A DNA stretch of 35,507 nt from Desulfotignum sp. (GCA_011390615.1 JAABSB010000013.1:1-35507), one strand, 5' to 3'. Shown: positions 8,504 to 17,679, counted from the first letter of the stretch. Notes: generated by a model not told the origin, from the letters alone. A program made the numbers and translations.

Positions 8504-10033
8504 TTATTCCCACTCAATGGTTCCCGGTGGTTTTGATGTAATATCATACACCACACGGTTGATATCATCCACTTCATTGATAATCCGGTTGGATATTTTC
8601 CCCAAAAGTTCGTGGGGCAATTTTGCCCAGTCTGCTGTCATGGCATCGTTGCTGGTCACCGCACGAATGGCAACGCAGTTGGCAAAGGTCCTTTTATCAC
8701 CCATGACCCCCACACTTTTAACAGGCAGAAGTACGGCAAAAGACTGCCAGAGTTTTCTGTAAAGACCGGCTTTCCGGATCTCTTCCAAAAGTATAGTGTC
8801 TGCCTGTCTTAAGATATCCAGTCGATCAGGTGTGACATCCCCCATAATTCTGATGGCAAGACCTGGACCGGGAAACGGCTGGCGCCATATCAGATCCTCG
8901 GGAAGGCCCAGCGTCAACCCCAGTTTTCTGACCTCATCTTTGAACAAAAGCTGCAACGGTTCGATGAGCTTGAGTTTCATTTTTTCTGGGAGCCCGCCCA
9001 CATTGTGATGGGATTTGATGATGGAGGTGGGTCCCCCAAAAGCAGATCTGGATTCTATGATATCCGGGTAAAGGGTTCCCTGTCCTAAAAAACCGGCCCC
9101 CGGGATTTTTTTTGCTTCAGCATCAAATACCTGGATAAACAGGCTGCCTATGATTTTGCGCTTGGCTTCAGGGTCGGTGACCTCTTTGAGGGCTGCAAGA
9201 AAGGTTTCTGCGGCATCCACAAATTTGATGTTCATATCCAGGTTTGCAACGAGCCGTTTTTCCAGCTGTGTTTTTTCATTGTGCCGCAAAAGCCCGTTGT
9301 CAACAAATATACAATACAAATTTTTTCCGATGGCCTTGTGGATCAGGGTGGCGGCCACTGAGGAATCCACACCCCCTGACAGGCCCATGATAACCTTTTG
9401 ATCCCCAACCGCATCTTGTATCTGGGAAATAGCCCCTTGGGAAAAAGATTTCATGGTCCAGTTTTTTTCGCACTGGCATACATCAAATAAAAAATGTTTT
9501 ATCATCAATGAACCGTTGACCGAATGTTCCACTTCCGGGTGAAACTGAAGTCCGTAAAAGCGCTTCTGGTTGTGGGCCACGGCAGCAATAGCGGTATTTT
9601 CTGTGGAAGCGGTCACCTCAAAACCTTTGGGCAGCTCTTTTGCGCTGTCTCCGTGGCTCATCCAGCATTGGAAGGCCGGTTCCATGTCCTTGAACAGCGG
9701 GCACCCGGTTTTGATCTGCAGCCTTGCAAACCCGTATTCCCTTTTCCGGGCCCGCTGGATCACCCCGCCGAGAGCATGCACCATATAATGCATGCCGTAG
9801 CATATTCCCAGTACCGGAACCCCCAGATCAAACAGGGCGGTATCGATGGCTGGACTGTTGTCTTCATATATACTGGAAGGACCGCCTGAGAGAATAATGC
9901 CTTTGGGGTTGAGCACACGGATTCTGTCAAGGGAGATATCAGCGGGTTCCACCTGGCAATATACATTATGCTCCCTGACCCGCCGGGCAATGAGCTGATT
10001 AAACTGGGATCCAAAATCAATAACAATGATCAT
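8504..10033 (-). CDS. guaA: GMP synthase (glutamine-hydrolysing)
   Basis: GuaA converts XMP to GMP using ATP and glutamine-derived ammonia, the last step of guanine nucleotide synthesis. The 509-residue length is typical. The class I amidotransferase domain is N-terminal, with Cys78 in GICYGMHY and His165/Glu167 in FHPEVEHS. The ATP-pyrophosphatase domain follows, with the PP-loop SGGVDSS at 219-225, and the C-terminal dimerisation domain ends in the typical PPGTIEWE. The ATG at 10033 is directly at the conserved N-terminus, preceded by a GGGAAA. It is divergent from efp across a 177-nt region containing an inverted repeat. Confidence 0.97.
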   Translation of the reverse strand: MIIVIDFGSQFNQLIARRVREHNVYCQVEPADISLDRIRVLNPKGIILSGGPSSIYEDNSPAIDTALFDLGVPVLGICYGMHYMVHALGGVIQRARKREYGFARLQIKTGCPLFKDMEPAFQCWMSHGDSAKELPKGFEVTASTENTAIAAVAHNQKRFYGLQFHPEVEHSVNGSLMIKHFLFDVCQCEKNWTMKSFSQGAISQIQDAVGDQKVIMGLSGGVDSSVAATLIHKAIGKNLYCIFVDNGLLRHNEKTQLEKRLVANLDMNIKFVDAAETFLAALKEVTDPEAKRKIIGSLFIQVFDAEAKKIPGAGFLGQGTLYPDIIESRSAFGGPTSIIKSHHNVGGLPEKMKLKLIEPLQLLFKDEVRKLGLTLGLPEDLIWRQPFPGPGLAIRIMGDVTPDRLDILRQADTILLEEIRKAGLYRKLWQSFAVLLPVKSVGVMGDKRTFANCVAIRAVTSNDAMTADWAKLPHELLGKISNRIINEVDDINRVVYDITSKPPGTIEWE

Positions 10034-10096
10034 ATTCTATTTTCCCGGGATAAAAATTTTTCAAACTACAATATTTCCTATAAACAGCGTAAAATT

Positions 10097-10122
10097 GCAA
10101 GATGTTTTTATCTGGATCTTGC
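10097..10122. promoter_or_regulatory. Inverted repeat in the guaA/efp divergent region
   Basis: GCAAGAT (10097-10103) and ATCTTGC (10116-10122) form a perfect 7-bp inverted repeat around a 12-nt centre, extendable by TTG/CAA with a one-base bulge. It lies 64-89 nt upstream of guaA and 89-114 nt upstream of efp. It could be an operator or a leader hairpin; no obvious T-run follows on the plus strand. Confidence 0.4.
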
Positions 10123-10210
10123 CAATCTGCCTGTATTATGGTTTATTGGGCATAATAATTTCAGTGCAGTCACATTATGATAATCGAACTTTAAGAACTT
10201 GGAGCATTTC

Positions 10211-10774
10211 ATGTATTTAGCATCAGATTTACGAAAAGGATTGAAATTTGAAATTGACGGTGAACCCCATGTCATCGTCGGGTTTGAATTTAAAAAACCA
10301 GGCAAAGGCCAGTCCCTTTATAAATGCAAACTCAAAAATATGATCACCGGGGCACAGTTTGAAAGAACCTACCGGTCAGGGGATAAATTTGAAAAAGCCG
10401 ACCTGGAGGAGCAGGATATGGAGTATCTGTATGCTGACAGGGATGCATATTGCTTCATGAACACCAGCAATTATGAACAGATATTTCTCACCCGGGACCA
10501 GCTGGAGGATGTTATCGATCTGTTGAAGGAAAATACGGTCTGCACAGTGCTTTTGCACAACCAGAAACCCATAGGCGTGACCCTGCCCAATTTCATTAAT
10601 CTGACGGTCACCAAAACAGAACCCTGGGCAAAAGGCGACACCGCAACAGGCAGCACCAAACCCGCCACCCTTGAAACCGGATATGAGATACAGGTGCCGC
10701 CCTTTATTGAAGAAGGCCAGCTGGTCAAAATAGATACCCGCACAAAGGAATATGTTGAACGGGCCAATGCATAA
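10211..10774 (+). CDS. efp: Translation elongation factor P
   Basis: EF-P binds stalled ribosomes next to the P-site tRNA and relieves pausing at consecutive prolines. The chosen start, ATG at 10211, has GGAG at 10201-10204 with a 6-nt gap and matches the family N-terminus (YLASDLRKGLKFEIDG), giving 187 residues; an upstream TTG at 10199 is in frame but overlaps the Shine-Dalgarno. The three-beta-barrel protein shows the tip loop PGKGQ with Lys32, the position lysylated by EpmA in E. coli; no epmA or epmB lies in this window. The C-terminus ends in the usual VKIDTRTKEYVERA pattern. The hybrid kinase gene overlaps its end. Confidence 0.97.
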   Translation: MYLASDLRKGLKFEIDGEPHVIVGFEFKKPGKGQSLYKCKLKNMITGAQFERTYRSGDKFEKADLEEQDMEYLYADRDAYCFMNTSNYEQIFLTRDQLEDVIDLLKENTVCTVLLHNQKPIGVTLPNFINLTVTKTEPWAKGDTATGSTKPATLETGYEIQVPPFIEEGQLVKIDTRTKEYVERANA

Positions 10775-12524
10775 GCTTTTTTGCAACGCCAAGGAACCGC
10801 TCTTTCGCTGGTTCCTGGCAAGGATCTGCAGACGGGCAAAGAAGAAAAACAGCCTGCAGCTGTTGATGCAGGCCAATAAGCAGCTGCAGGAGGCCATGGA
10901 TCAGGCAAACACCTTGGCACAGGAAGCCCAGAGAGCCTCCCGGGCCAAGACCTATTTTCTGGCCTCCATGAGCCATGAGATCAGAACCCCCTTAAACAGC
11001 ATTGTGGGATATACAGACATGATGCTGGACACGCCATTGAATGAGGACCAGAGATCGTTTTTACATGCTGCCCGGTTGTCCTGTGATACGTTGCTGTCCG
11101 TGGTGAATGATATTTTGGATTTTTCAAAGGTGGAAGCGGGCAGGCTTCACATGGAAGCCATTGATTTCGATCCGGAAATCCTGTGTTTTGAAGCCATTGA
11201 CCAGGTGAGAACCCAGGTGGATGAATCCCGGGTGGAGCTATTCTGCAGAATTTCTGATCAGGTGCCCGGACAGGTGACCGGTGATCCCCACAGGTTCCGT
11301 CAGATATTGCTGAACCTGCTTGGCAATGCAGTCAAGTTCACCCAGAAAGGATCCATTGCATTATACCTGGATGGTCAGGGCCGGCCTGACAACCAGTGTC
11401 TTTTAACCGTTTCTGTTACCGATACCGGCATCGGTATTGCCCCTGATGAGCTGGAAACCATATTTGAACCGTTTACCCAGTCTGAGTCTGATATTGTCCG
11501 CCGCTCCGGGGGAACCGGGCTTGGGCTGGCCATCAGCAGAAACATTGCAGAAAATATGAACGGGTCTGTCTGGGCCACCTCAGAATTTGGGAAGGGATCC
11601 ACCTTTTTTTTTACCGCCTGCCTTAAAAAGGCCCACACGCAAAAAAAAAACCGGATACATCCCATGGCCCTGGCAGGCAAAAAAATACTTATCAGTACCA
11701 CCACCCGGGAAAATCGGGACATCCTGGTCCACGAAATGACCCTGGCCGGCATGGAACCTTTGCACCAGCCCCTGGAACATCTGGATGAATTTCTCAAAAA
11801 CACCCCAAAAGACCGTTTTGATCTCTGTATTATGGATTTTGGCAAAACCCTGTGCAGATCTTTTTCCAGGCTGCCCCGAATCCTTGAGAATCTGAGTCCC
11901 GGCCAGTATCCTTTTGGGTGTATTGCCTGCTCCGTTCCTTTTCCCGGCGTTGCGGCCATATTCGCACAGGCCGGATTCAAAGGGTTTCTTTCCAAACCCG
12001 TACGAAAATCCAGCCTGCTGGAAATGATTGCCCATGTCTTGGGCATGGATGCCGTTTCCCATGGCAGCTCCGGCATGCTGCCGGAAAAAATAGTTACCGT
12101 GCATACCCTTCTGGAAAACAAAAAACACGGCATTACCATCCTTTTGGTGGAAGACAATCCTGTCAACCGGAAAATGGCGGACCTGATGCTGTCCAAGGCG
12201 GGATACACTGTCCTGACAGCCGCCAACGGTCTGGAGGCTGTGCAGATATATACTGGATCTGATCAAAAAATTGATCTGATTTTACTGGATATCAATATGC
12301 CGGTAATGGATGGCTATGAAGCTGCCAGAAAAATCCGGGACCATGAAACCATGACCGGTGCGATGCAGCGCATACCCATCATGGCCCTGACAGCTACTGT
12401 GCTGGATGATTGTAAATCCAGCTGTCTGGCAGCTGGCATGGATGGTATTTTAACCAAGCCCATCAAACGGGACCTGGTGTTCCAGACCATTCAGAAATGG
12501 GCATTTAAACAGACCGTTTCATGA
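10752..12524 (+). CDS. Soluble hybrid histidine kinase (HisKA-HATPase-degenerate REC-REC), no sensor domain
   Basis: This 590-residue protein has a short basic N-terminus and a coiled coil (about 33-65), then the HisKA dimerisation helix with phospho-acceptor His75 in FLASMSHEIRTPLN. The HATPase_c domain follows (NAVKFT N-box, DTGIGI G1-box, GTGLGL G2-box). A receiver-like segment at about 307-425 keeps one acidic residue (Asp362, in LCIMDFG) and an SKP lysine, but lacks the acidic pair after its first strand, so it looks degenerate. A normal receiver at about 460-580 has EDN, Asp513 in LLDINMP and the KP lysine. No transmembrane helix, PAS, GAF or HAMP is present. The start is either ATG 10752 or ATG 10767, both overlapping efp. 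The signal and cognate output are unknown. Confidence 0.9.
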   Translation: MLNGPMHKLFCNAKEPLFRWFLARICRRAKKKNSLQLLMQANKQLQEAMDQANTLAQEAQRASRAKTYFLASMSHEIRTPLNSIVGYTDMMLDTPLNEDQRSFLHAARLSCDTLLSVVNDILDFSKVEAGRLHMEAIDFDPEILCFEAIDQVRTQVDESRVELFCRISDQVPGQVTGDPHRFRQILLNLLGNAVKFTQKGSIALYLDGQGRPDNQCLLTVSVTDTGIGIAPDELETIFEPFTQSESDIVRRSGGTGLGLAISRNIAENMNGSVWATSEFGKGSTFFFTACLKKAHTQKKNRIHPMALAGKKILISTTTRENRDILVHEMTLAGMEPLHQPLEHLDEFLKNTPKDRFDLCIMDFGKTLCRSFSRLPRILENLSPGQYPFGCIACSVPFPGVAAIFAQAGFKGFLSKPVRKSSLLEMIAHVLGMDAVSHGSSGMLPEKIVTVHTLLENKKHGITILLVEDNPVNRKMADLMLSKAGYTVLTAANGLEAVQIYTGSDQKIDLILLDINMPVMDGYEAARKIRDHETMTGAMQRIPIMALTATVLDDCKSSCLAAGMDGILTKPIKRDLVFQTIQKWAFKQTVS

Positions 12525-12541
12525 TCACTGGTCCTGTTTTT
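12510..12541. terminator. Possible bidirectional terminator across the kinase/topA stop codons
   Basis: CAGACC (12510-12515) pairs with GGTCCTG (12530-12536) with one bulged C, around a 14-nt loop. On the plus strand five T residues follow (12537-12541); on the minus strand TTTAAAT follows. The two stop codons abut inside the loop in the palindrome TGATCA. The stem is short, so the call is tentative. Confidence 0.4.
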
Positions 12542-14798
12542 CCTTATACCCGCATTTTGGAGTGAGACATTTGAGGAATCTGCCGTCCCTTTTGGTTTCT
12601 TTTTCAACGAGAAACGGCGCATGGCATTGGGGACAGGGTTTATCCACTGGTTTGTCCCAGCATGCGAATGTACATTCCGGGTACCGTGAACACCCGTAAA
12701 AAATTTTTCCGCGCTTGGATTTTTTTTCAACAATCCTGCCATTACAGCCTTTTTCCATGCAGCTTAACCCGATATCATGGTGGGCATTTTCAGACATCAC
12801 AGATTCGGTGTGTTTGCACTCCGGATAACCGGTGCAGGCAAGAAACAGCCCGAATCTCCCATCTTTTTGTACCATGGGTTTGCCGCAAAGGGGACAGTCT
12901 TTGACCGGGGTGTTGTCCACCTGTTTTTCCACAATGCTGATATTGCCTTTTTCATCCCGGATATAATTGCTGGTGAATGTGCAGTCCGGGTAGCCGGTGC
13001 ATGCCAGAAAATGCCCGTTTTTTCCGATTTTGATATGCAGCGGTTTGTTACACAATGGGCAGGTCAGATCTGTTTCAATCCCCACGCCCTTTACACTGAC
13101 CATATTTTCCCTGGCATCTTCCAGGGTCCGGCTGAACCCGTCGTAAAAACGGGCCAGCAGATCAACCTCATCCAGACTGCCGTTCTCCACATCATCCAGG
13201 TTGTTTTCCATCTGGGCGGTAAATGAGATATCCAGCAGATCAGGAAAGGAGGCCACTAAAAGATCATTGACAATAAACCCCAGCTCACTGGGAACAAAAT
13301 ACCGCTTTACCAGTTCCACATATCCTTTGTCCTGGATAACACTGATAATGGAGGCATAGGTGCTTGGCCGGCCGATCCCGTTTTTTTCCAGTTCCTTGAC
13401 CAAAGAAGCCTCTGAAAACCGTGGCGGCGGTTTGGTAAAATGCTGTGTGGAGATGATTTTTTCCCGGGTTAACAGCTCTTTTTCGGCCACATCGGGAAGT
13501 GACTGAATATCGTTGTTTTTTGACCCAGTTTCCGGAATGTCATACAAGGCCATGAACCCATCAAATTTCACTGTGGAACCACTCACGGAAAACAGATAAT
13601 TTCCGGCCTTGATCATAATGGCTTTCTGGTCAATAAGGGCCTGGCTCATCTGGGAAGCAACAAACCGTTTCCAAATAAGATCATAGAGCTTGAACTGGTC
13701 GTCGGACAGATGGGGTTTGATTTTTGCCGGGGTGTTGAAAACAGAGGTCGGGCGGATGGCTTCATGGGCATCCTGGACCTTGTTTTTGTTTTTAAAATAC
13801 CGGGGCTGGGGCAGGGCATATTCTTTGCCGTAATCTTGAAAAACAAGTTCCAGGGCCTCCTGGGCCGCCTCAGGTGCAATGCGGGTGGAGTCTGTCCGCA
13901 TATAGGTGATCAGACCTTCAGGGCCGTCAGTGCCGATATCAATGCCTTCATACAATTGCTGGGCCACCACCATGGTTTTCTTGGCGGAGAATCTCAGGCG
14001 GTTGATGGCATCCTGCTGCAGTTTGCTGGTGATAAAGGGGGGCAAAGGGTTGCGCTTCACAGTCTTTTTTTTGATTTCATCCACAGAAAACTGTGCATTT
14101 TCAAGTTCTGCAACAATTTTTTGTGCCTGGGCCCCATGGGTTATTTTGGCTTTTTGGGGACCGATTTTCACCAGGGCGGCATTGAAACAGGGTGGGGTTT
14201 TGGCCATGAGGTCTGCTGTAATTGTCCAGTATTCTTCCGGCATAAACCCGCGTATCTGCCGTTCCCGGTCACAGATGATTTTTACGGCCACCGACTGCAC
14301 CCTTCCGGCACTCAATCCCCGCTGCACTTTCTGCCACAGCAAAGGAGAAATCTGATACCCCACCAGCCGGTCCAGCTTGCGCCTTGCCTGCTGGGCATCA
14401 TATTTGTTCACATCCGGATCAAGCGGGTTTTTAAGGGCATCTTCAATGCCTTTTTTTGTCAGTTCGTGAATGAGAACACGGTGAAATTTTCTGTCCTTTT
14501 TCTGTAAAATATCCATGATGTGAAAGGCAATGGCCTCTCCTTCACGGTCCGGGTCAGGGGCAAGAAAAATATCTTTGCTGTCTTTGGCAATTTTTTTCAG
14601 ATGGGAGATGACTTTGGCTTTATCCCTGATATTGACATATTCAGCCTTGAAGTTATCATCCACATCTACTCCAAGGCTTTTTACCGGCAGATCACGGATA
14701 TGGCCGGCACTGGCAGCCACATTATACGTTTGTCCCACATATTTTTTCAGGGTTTTGATTTTGGTGGGTGACTCTACTATGATAAGGGGTTTGCCCAA
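12525..14798 (-). CDS. topA: DNA topoisomerase I
   Basis: TopA is the type IA enzyme that relaxes negative supercoils behind RNA polymerase. The protein is 757 residues. The N-terminal Toprim domain shows IIVESPTK, Glu9, and the acidic triad in PDPDREGEA at 81-89. The catalytic Tyr299 lies in GLITYMRTDSTR. The C-terminus carries four four-cysteine zinc ribbons rather than the three of E. coli: three end in xxYPxC and the last in LTPKC. The start is TTG at 14798: AAAGGAG lies 5 nt upstream and the IIVESPTK motif begins six codons later. It sits 2 nt after dprA and is the last gene of the sec-cpoB-dprA-topA set. Its stop abuts the stop of the convergent kinase gene. Confidence 0.97.
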   Translation of the reverse strand: MGKPLIIVESPTKIKTLKKYVGQTYNVAASAGHIRDLPVKSLGVDVDDNFKAEYVNIRDKAKVISHLKKIAKDSKDIFLAPDPDREGEAIAFHIMDILQKKDRKFHRVLIHELTKKGIEDALKNPLDPDVNKYDAQQARRKLDRLVGYQISPLLWQKVQRGLSAGRVQSVAVKIICDRERQIRGFMPEEYWTITADLMAKTPPCFNAALVKIGPQKAKITHGAQAQKIVAELENAQFSVDEIKKKTVKRNPLPPFITSKLQQDAINRLRFSAKKTMVVAQQLYEGIDIGTDGPEGLITYMRTDSTRIAPEAAQEALELVFQDYGKEYALPQPRYFKNKNKVQDAHEAIRPTSVFNTPAKIKPHLSDDQFKLYDLIWKRFVASQMSQALIDQKAIMIKAGNYLFSVSGSTVKFDGFMALYDIPETGSKNNDIQSLPDVAEKELLTREKIISTQHFTKPPPRFSEASLVKELEKNGIGRPSTYASIISVIQDKGYVELVKRYFVPSELGFIVNDLLVASFPDLLDISFTAQMENNLDDVENGSLDEVDLLARFYDGFSRTLEDARENMVSVKGVGIETDLTCPLCNKPLHIKIGKNGHFLACTGYPDCTFTSNYIRDEKGNISIVEKQVDNTPVKDCPLCGKPMVQKDGRFGLFLACTGYPECKHTESVMSENAHHDIGLSCMEKGCNGRIVEKKSKRGKIFYGCSRYPECTFACWDKPVDKPCPQCHAPFLVEKETKRDGRFLKCLTPKCGYKEKQDQ

Positions 14799-14810
14799 GA
14801 TTACTCCTTT
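14799..14810 (-). promoter_or_regulatory. Shine-Dalgarno that fixes the TTG start of topA
   Basis: AAAGGAG (14810-14804) followed by 5 nt and TTG (14798). It overlaps the final codons of dprA, so topA translation may be coupled to dprA. Confidence 0.75.
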
Positions 14811-15919
14811 ACAATGGAAAAATAGTTGCCTGGATGGTGTCTTACAACACCCTGCAGTTCCAGCTCCAGCAGGATGGTAGACACAATTTTGCTGTCCATC
14901 CGGCTTGTTTCAATAATCTGATCAATATGCTGGGGATAGACATCCAGCAGCTGTATGATCTGTTTTTTGAACCGGCCGCTCACCGGGCCTGGTCCCGATT
15001 CTTGCAGTGGTTCATCAGATTGCGTTTCCAGGTGCACAAGATGCGCCAGTTCATTTACCACATCGGTTTCATTTTCCACCAGTTTGGCGCCTTGCTTCAG
15101 CAGGGAATGGGTACCCTGGCTTTTTAGGGATCTGATGCTTCCTGGAACTGCAAATACCTCCCGGTTATATTCTGCTGCCAGTCTTGCCGTGATAAGTGAT
15201 CCGCTTTTCTTTTTTGCCTCCACCACAATGGTACCGCATGAAAGTCCGGCAATAATCCGATTTCTGACAGGAAAATTATACGGATATGGATCTGTGTCAA
15301 GTTTAAATTCTGATATCACTGCCCCTGATTTTTGAATTTTATAAAATAACGCTCTGTTTTCCCAGGGATAAATTTTTTTCAACCCGGATCCCAGAACAGC
15401 GATGGTTTTACCTGCGGCTGCCAGCGCACCTTGATGGGCTGCCGTGTCAATGCCTCTTGCCATCCCGCTGACAATACAGAACCCCATATCTGCCAGCCTG
15501 CGGGCAAGATGCCGGGCAGTGTCCATGCCGTAGGATGATGCATTTCTTGATCCCACAATGGCGATACAGGGATCATGCGGATCCAACATCCCCTGGCAGG
15601 TCAGAATCGGCGGGGGATCTGGAATGGTTTTCAGCAGTTTGGGAAACCCTGCATCATTCAGGGTTAAAATGGTGATACCCAGCTGTGTAATCTGCTCTAG
15701 TTCCCTTTGGGCAGCTTGGATATATTTTTTCTGGTGCAGGATGCCGTCAAGGCTTTTTCGGGAAATACCAGGAACTTTTTTCAAGGCATCGGGGGGGGCT
15801 GCCAATGCCTTTTCAGGGCTTCCAAAGGCCTGGATTATCCGGTTAATCCCCAGATTTCCCAGAAAAGGAATTTCCCGTAATATAAACCATGGCAGGTATG
15901 TGGCGGCATCTGATTCCAT
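14801..15919 (-). CDS. dprA: DNA-processing protein DprA/Smf
   Basis: DprA binds single-stranded DNA and loads RecA during natural transformation; it is also found in many non-competent bacteria. The 372-residue protein has an N-terminal helix-hairpin-helix/SAM-like region (LGINRIIQAFGS through KVPGISRK), then the Rossmann core with GSRNASSYG, VSGMARGIDTAAH and the AVLGSGL/YPWEN signature at about 120-215. A C-terminal winged-helix domain (about 315-372) is present, as in the longer Gram-negative forms. It follows the cpoB-like gene by 12 nt. ATG at 15919 has AGGA only 2 nt upstream, so the start is a little uncertain. No competence pilus genes are in the window. Confidence 0.95.
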   Translation of the reverse strand: MESDAATYLPWFILREIPFLGNLGINRIIQAFGSPEKALAAPPDALKKVPGISRKSLDGILHQKKYIQAAQRELEQITQLGITILTLNDAGFPKLLKTIPDPPPILTCQGMLDPHDPCIAIVGSRNASSYGMDTARHLARRLADMGFCIVSGMARGIDTAAHQGALAAAGKTIAVLGSGLKKIYPWENRALFYKIQKSGAVISEFKLDTDPYPYNFPVRNRIIAGLSCGTIVVEAKKKSGSLITARLAAEYNREVFAVPGSIRSLKSQGTHSLLKQGAKLVENETDVVNELAHLVHLETQSDEPLQESGPGPVSGRFKKQIIQLLDVYPQHIDQIIETSRMDSKIVSTILLELELQGVVRHHPGNYFSIVKE

Positions 15920-15931
15920 ATTCCTGAAAGA

Positions 15932-16636
15932 TCAGTCAGATGGGGATAATTTTTTTTGGGCTTTGTCTGCTGCAGGGGAAAAAGGGTATTTTTTCAGTAC
16001 CAGCTTCAGATAATGGTGGGCCCGGTTGATATCGTCAATGGACAGGTAGGAATACCCGGTTTTCAAAAGGGCATCAGGTACCTTTTCCGCAGTGGGGTAG
16101 GCAGCAACCAGCTCTTTGAATACAGCCACCGCCTGGGAATACTCCCCCAGAGAATAGTGGCATTCCCCCAGCCAGTAAAGCGAATTGTCTGCCAGACTGT
16201 GGTCTGGAAACTGCCGGGCAAATCTGCGAAACAATTGACCGGCAGCAGCAAAATCATCCGCCAGCATGAGGGTCCTGGCTGTTTGGTATAATGGCGCCGG
16301 CGCCGGGTCTTCGGGCTGATCAGTTGATTTTTTTTGTTTTTGTTCAAACGTCTGCACCGCAGCAGGCAGCTTTTTATCAAGGGCAGCCATTTTATGTTCC
16401 AGCCGGGTAATTTTTTCTTCCAACGCATCAATAGCCTGATCTTTTTTGTCTATCTGCTGCTGAATCTGTGTCAGCTGATTTTCGGTCAACCGGTCAGGGT
16501 CAGCAGCATCTGTTGCCTGGACATCTTCCCGGGGAGGGGGTGTTTTCTTTTCGAAAAACCGGGATGTGGAACAGGACACCAGCAGAAAACTGATACAGAT
16601 CAGGGCTGTATATCGTGAAACTATAGACCAGGCCAT
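15932..16636 (-). CDS. CpoB/YbgF-like outer-membrane-associated TPR lipoprotein
   Basis: The 234-residue protein has a signal peptide ending in a lipobox LVSC with Cys22, so it should be a lipoprotein. A coiled coil follows at about 52-92, a short linker, then tetratricopeptide-type repeats at about 115-230 (LFRRFARQFPDHSLADNSLYWLGECHYSLGEY and similar, described by pattern). This order (signal, coiled coil, TPR) is that of YbgF/CpoB, which in E. coli works with the Tol-Pal system to link peptidoglycan synthesis and outer-membrane constriction. No tol or pal gene is adjacent, and E. coli CpoB is not a lipoprotein, so function is inferred. It starts 5 nt after secF with AAGGAT 7 nt before its ATG. 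Confidence 0.8.
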   Translation of the reverse strand: MAWSIVSRYTALICISFLLVSCSTSRFFEKKTPPPREDVQATDAADPDRLTENQLTQIQQQIDKKDQAIDALEEKITRLEHKMAALDKKLPAAVQTFEQKQKKSTDQPEDPAPAPLYQTARTLMLADDFAAAGQLFRRFARQFPDHSLADNSLYWLGECHYSLGEYSQAVAVFKELVAAYPTAEKVPDALLKTGYSYLSIDDINRAHHYLKLVLKKYPFSPAADKAQKKLSPSD

Positions 16637-16641
16637 ATTTT

Positions 16642-17679
16642 TTATCCTTTCCTGGCAGCGGCGGCCAGCACAACCGGGCTTGCAACAAATATGGATGAAT
16701 AGGTACCGATGAGAACACCGATGATCATGGCAAAGGCAAAGTTGTGGATGATATCCCCTCCGAGAAAGAACAGGGCCAGCAGGACAATCAATGTGGTGAC
16801 GGATGTGAGAATGGTTCTGGACAGAGTTTGGTTGATGCTTTTGTTGAAAAGACCGGGCAGGGCGGTTTTTGAAGATTCTCCCTTGATATTTTCCCTGATC
16901 CTGTCAAATACGATAATGGTGTCATTCAATGAATATCCGATAATGGTCAACAGGGCCGCAATAATGGGCAGGGAGAAATCCAGGTTGAGAATGGAAAAAA
17001 TTCCCACTGTAATGAACACATCATGAATCAGGGCAATGAGGGCCCCCATGGCAAATTTGAGCCGGAGCCGCCAGAACAGAAACAGCGAGACCACAAGGGC
17101 CCCTGTAATCAACACCGGCATGCTGACATTGAAAACAGACAAAAAATAGACGGCTGTCATCAATGCCCCGGCAGTCACGCCGGACAGTATCCATTTCAGC
17201 TCAAACCGGCCGGAAATATAGATGGTGATGAACAAAAGAGAATAAAAAATGGCCAGCAATGCCTGTTTTTTCAGCTCATCTCCCACCTGGGGACCAACCA
17301 TTTCCACACGCCGGATTTCCGGTGTCACCCCGGTTCCCGCAAGGATGGCTGCAGAAACTGCCTGGGCCAGTCCTTTGCCCACTGTTTCAGTACTGCCGGT
17401 GCGGATTAAAAATTCATGGTCATCTGCTTCTCCGAAATCCTGCACAGACAAATCATTCAGGTCCAGACCGGCCAGGCTGTCCCTCACCTGGGCGATGGGT
17501 ATATTCTGAGCAAACTTTACCTGGATCAGGGCACCGCCGGAAAAATCAATGCCGTAGTTGGGTCCTTTGTGAACAATCAGCCCTATGATACTGGCAATGA
17601 TGAGTATGGCGGAAAACACAAATCCGATTTTCTGTTTTCCCAGAAAGTCTATATTGATATCAGACTTGATCAGCTGCAT
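16642..17679 (-). CDS. secF: Protein translocase subunit SecF
   Basis: SecF pairs with SecD in the inner membrane and uses the proton gradient to help pull exported proteins through SecYEG. The 345-residue protein has six predicted transmembrane segments: one near residues 18-36, a periplasmic domain containing GIDFSGGALIQVKF, then a five-helix C-terminal block with SLNDTIIVFDRIREN, the family signature. It begins 13 nt after secD with AAAGGAA 8 nt before the ATG. Confidence 0.97.
   Translation of the reverse strand: MQLIKSDINIDFLGKQKIGFVFSAILIIASIIGLIVHKGPNYGIDFSGGALIQVKFAQNIPIAQVRDSLAGLDLNDLSVQDFGEADDHEFLIRTGSTETVGKGLAQAVSAAILAGTGVTPEIRRVEMVGPQVGDELKKQALLAIFYSLLFITIYISGRFELKWILSGVTAGALMTAVYFLSVFNVSMPVLITGALVVSLFLFWRLRLKFAMGALIALIHDVFITVGIFSILNLDFSLPIIAALLTIIGYSLNDTIIVFDRIRENIKGESSKTALPGLFNKSINQTLSRTILTSVTTLIVLLALFFLGGDIIHNFAFAMIIGVLIGTYSSIFVASPVVLAAAARKG

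Noticed and set aside
11375-12226. Open frame of 283 codons on the minus strand
   Set aside because: Antisense to the hybrid kinase and without recognisable motifs.
13710-14507. Open frame of 265 codons on the plus strand
   Set aside because: It lies wholly antisense to topA, whose motifs and zinc ribbons are clear; the sequence has no domain pattern.
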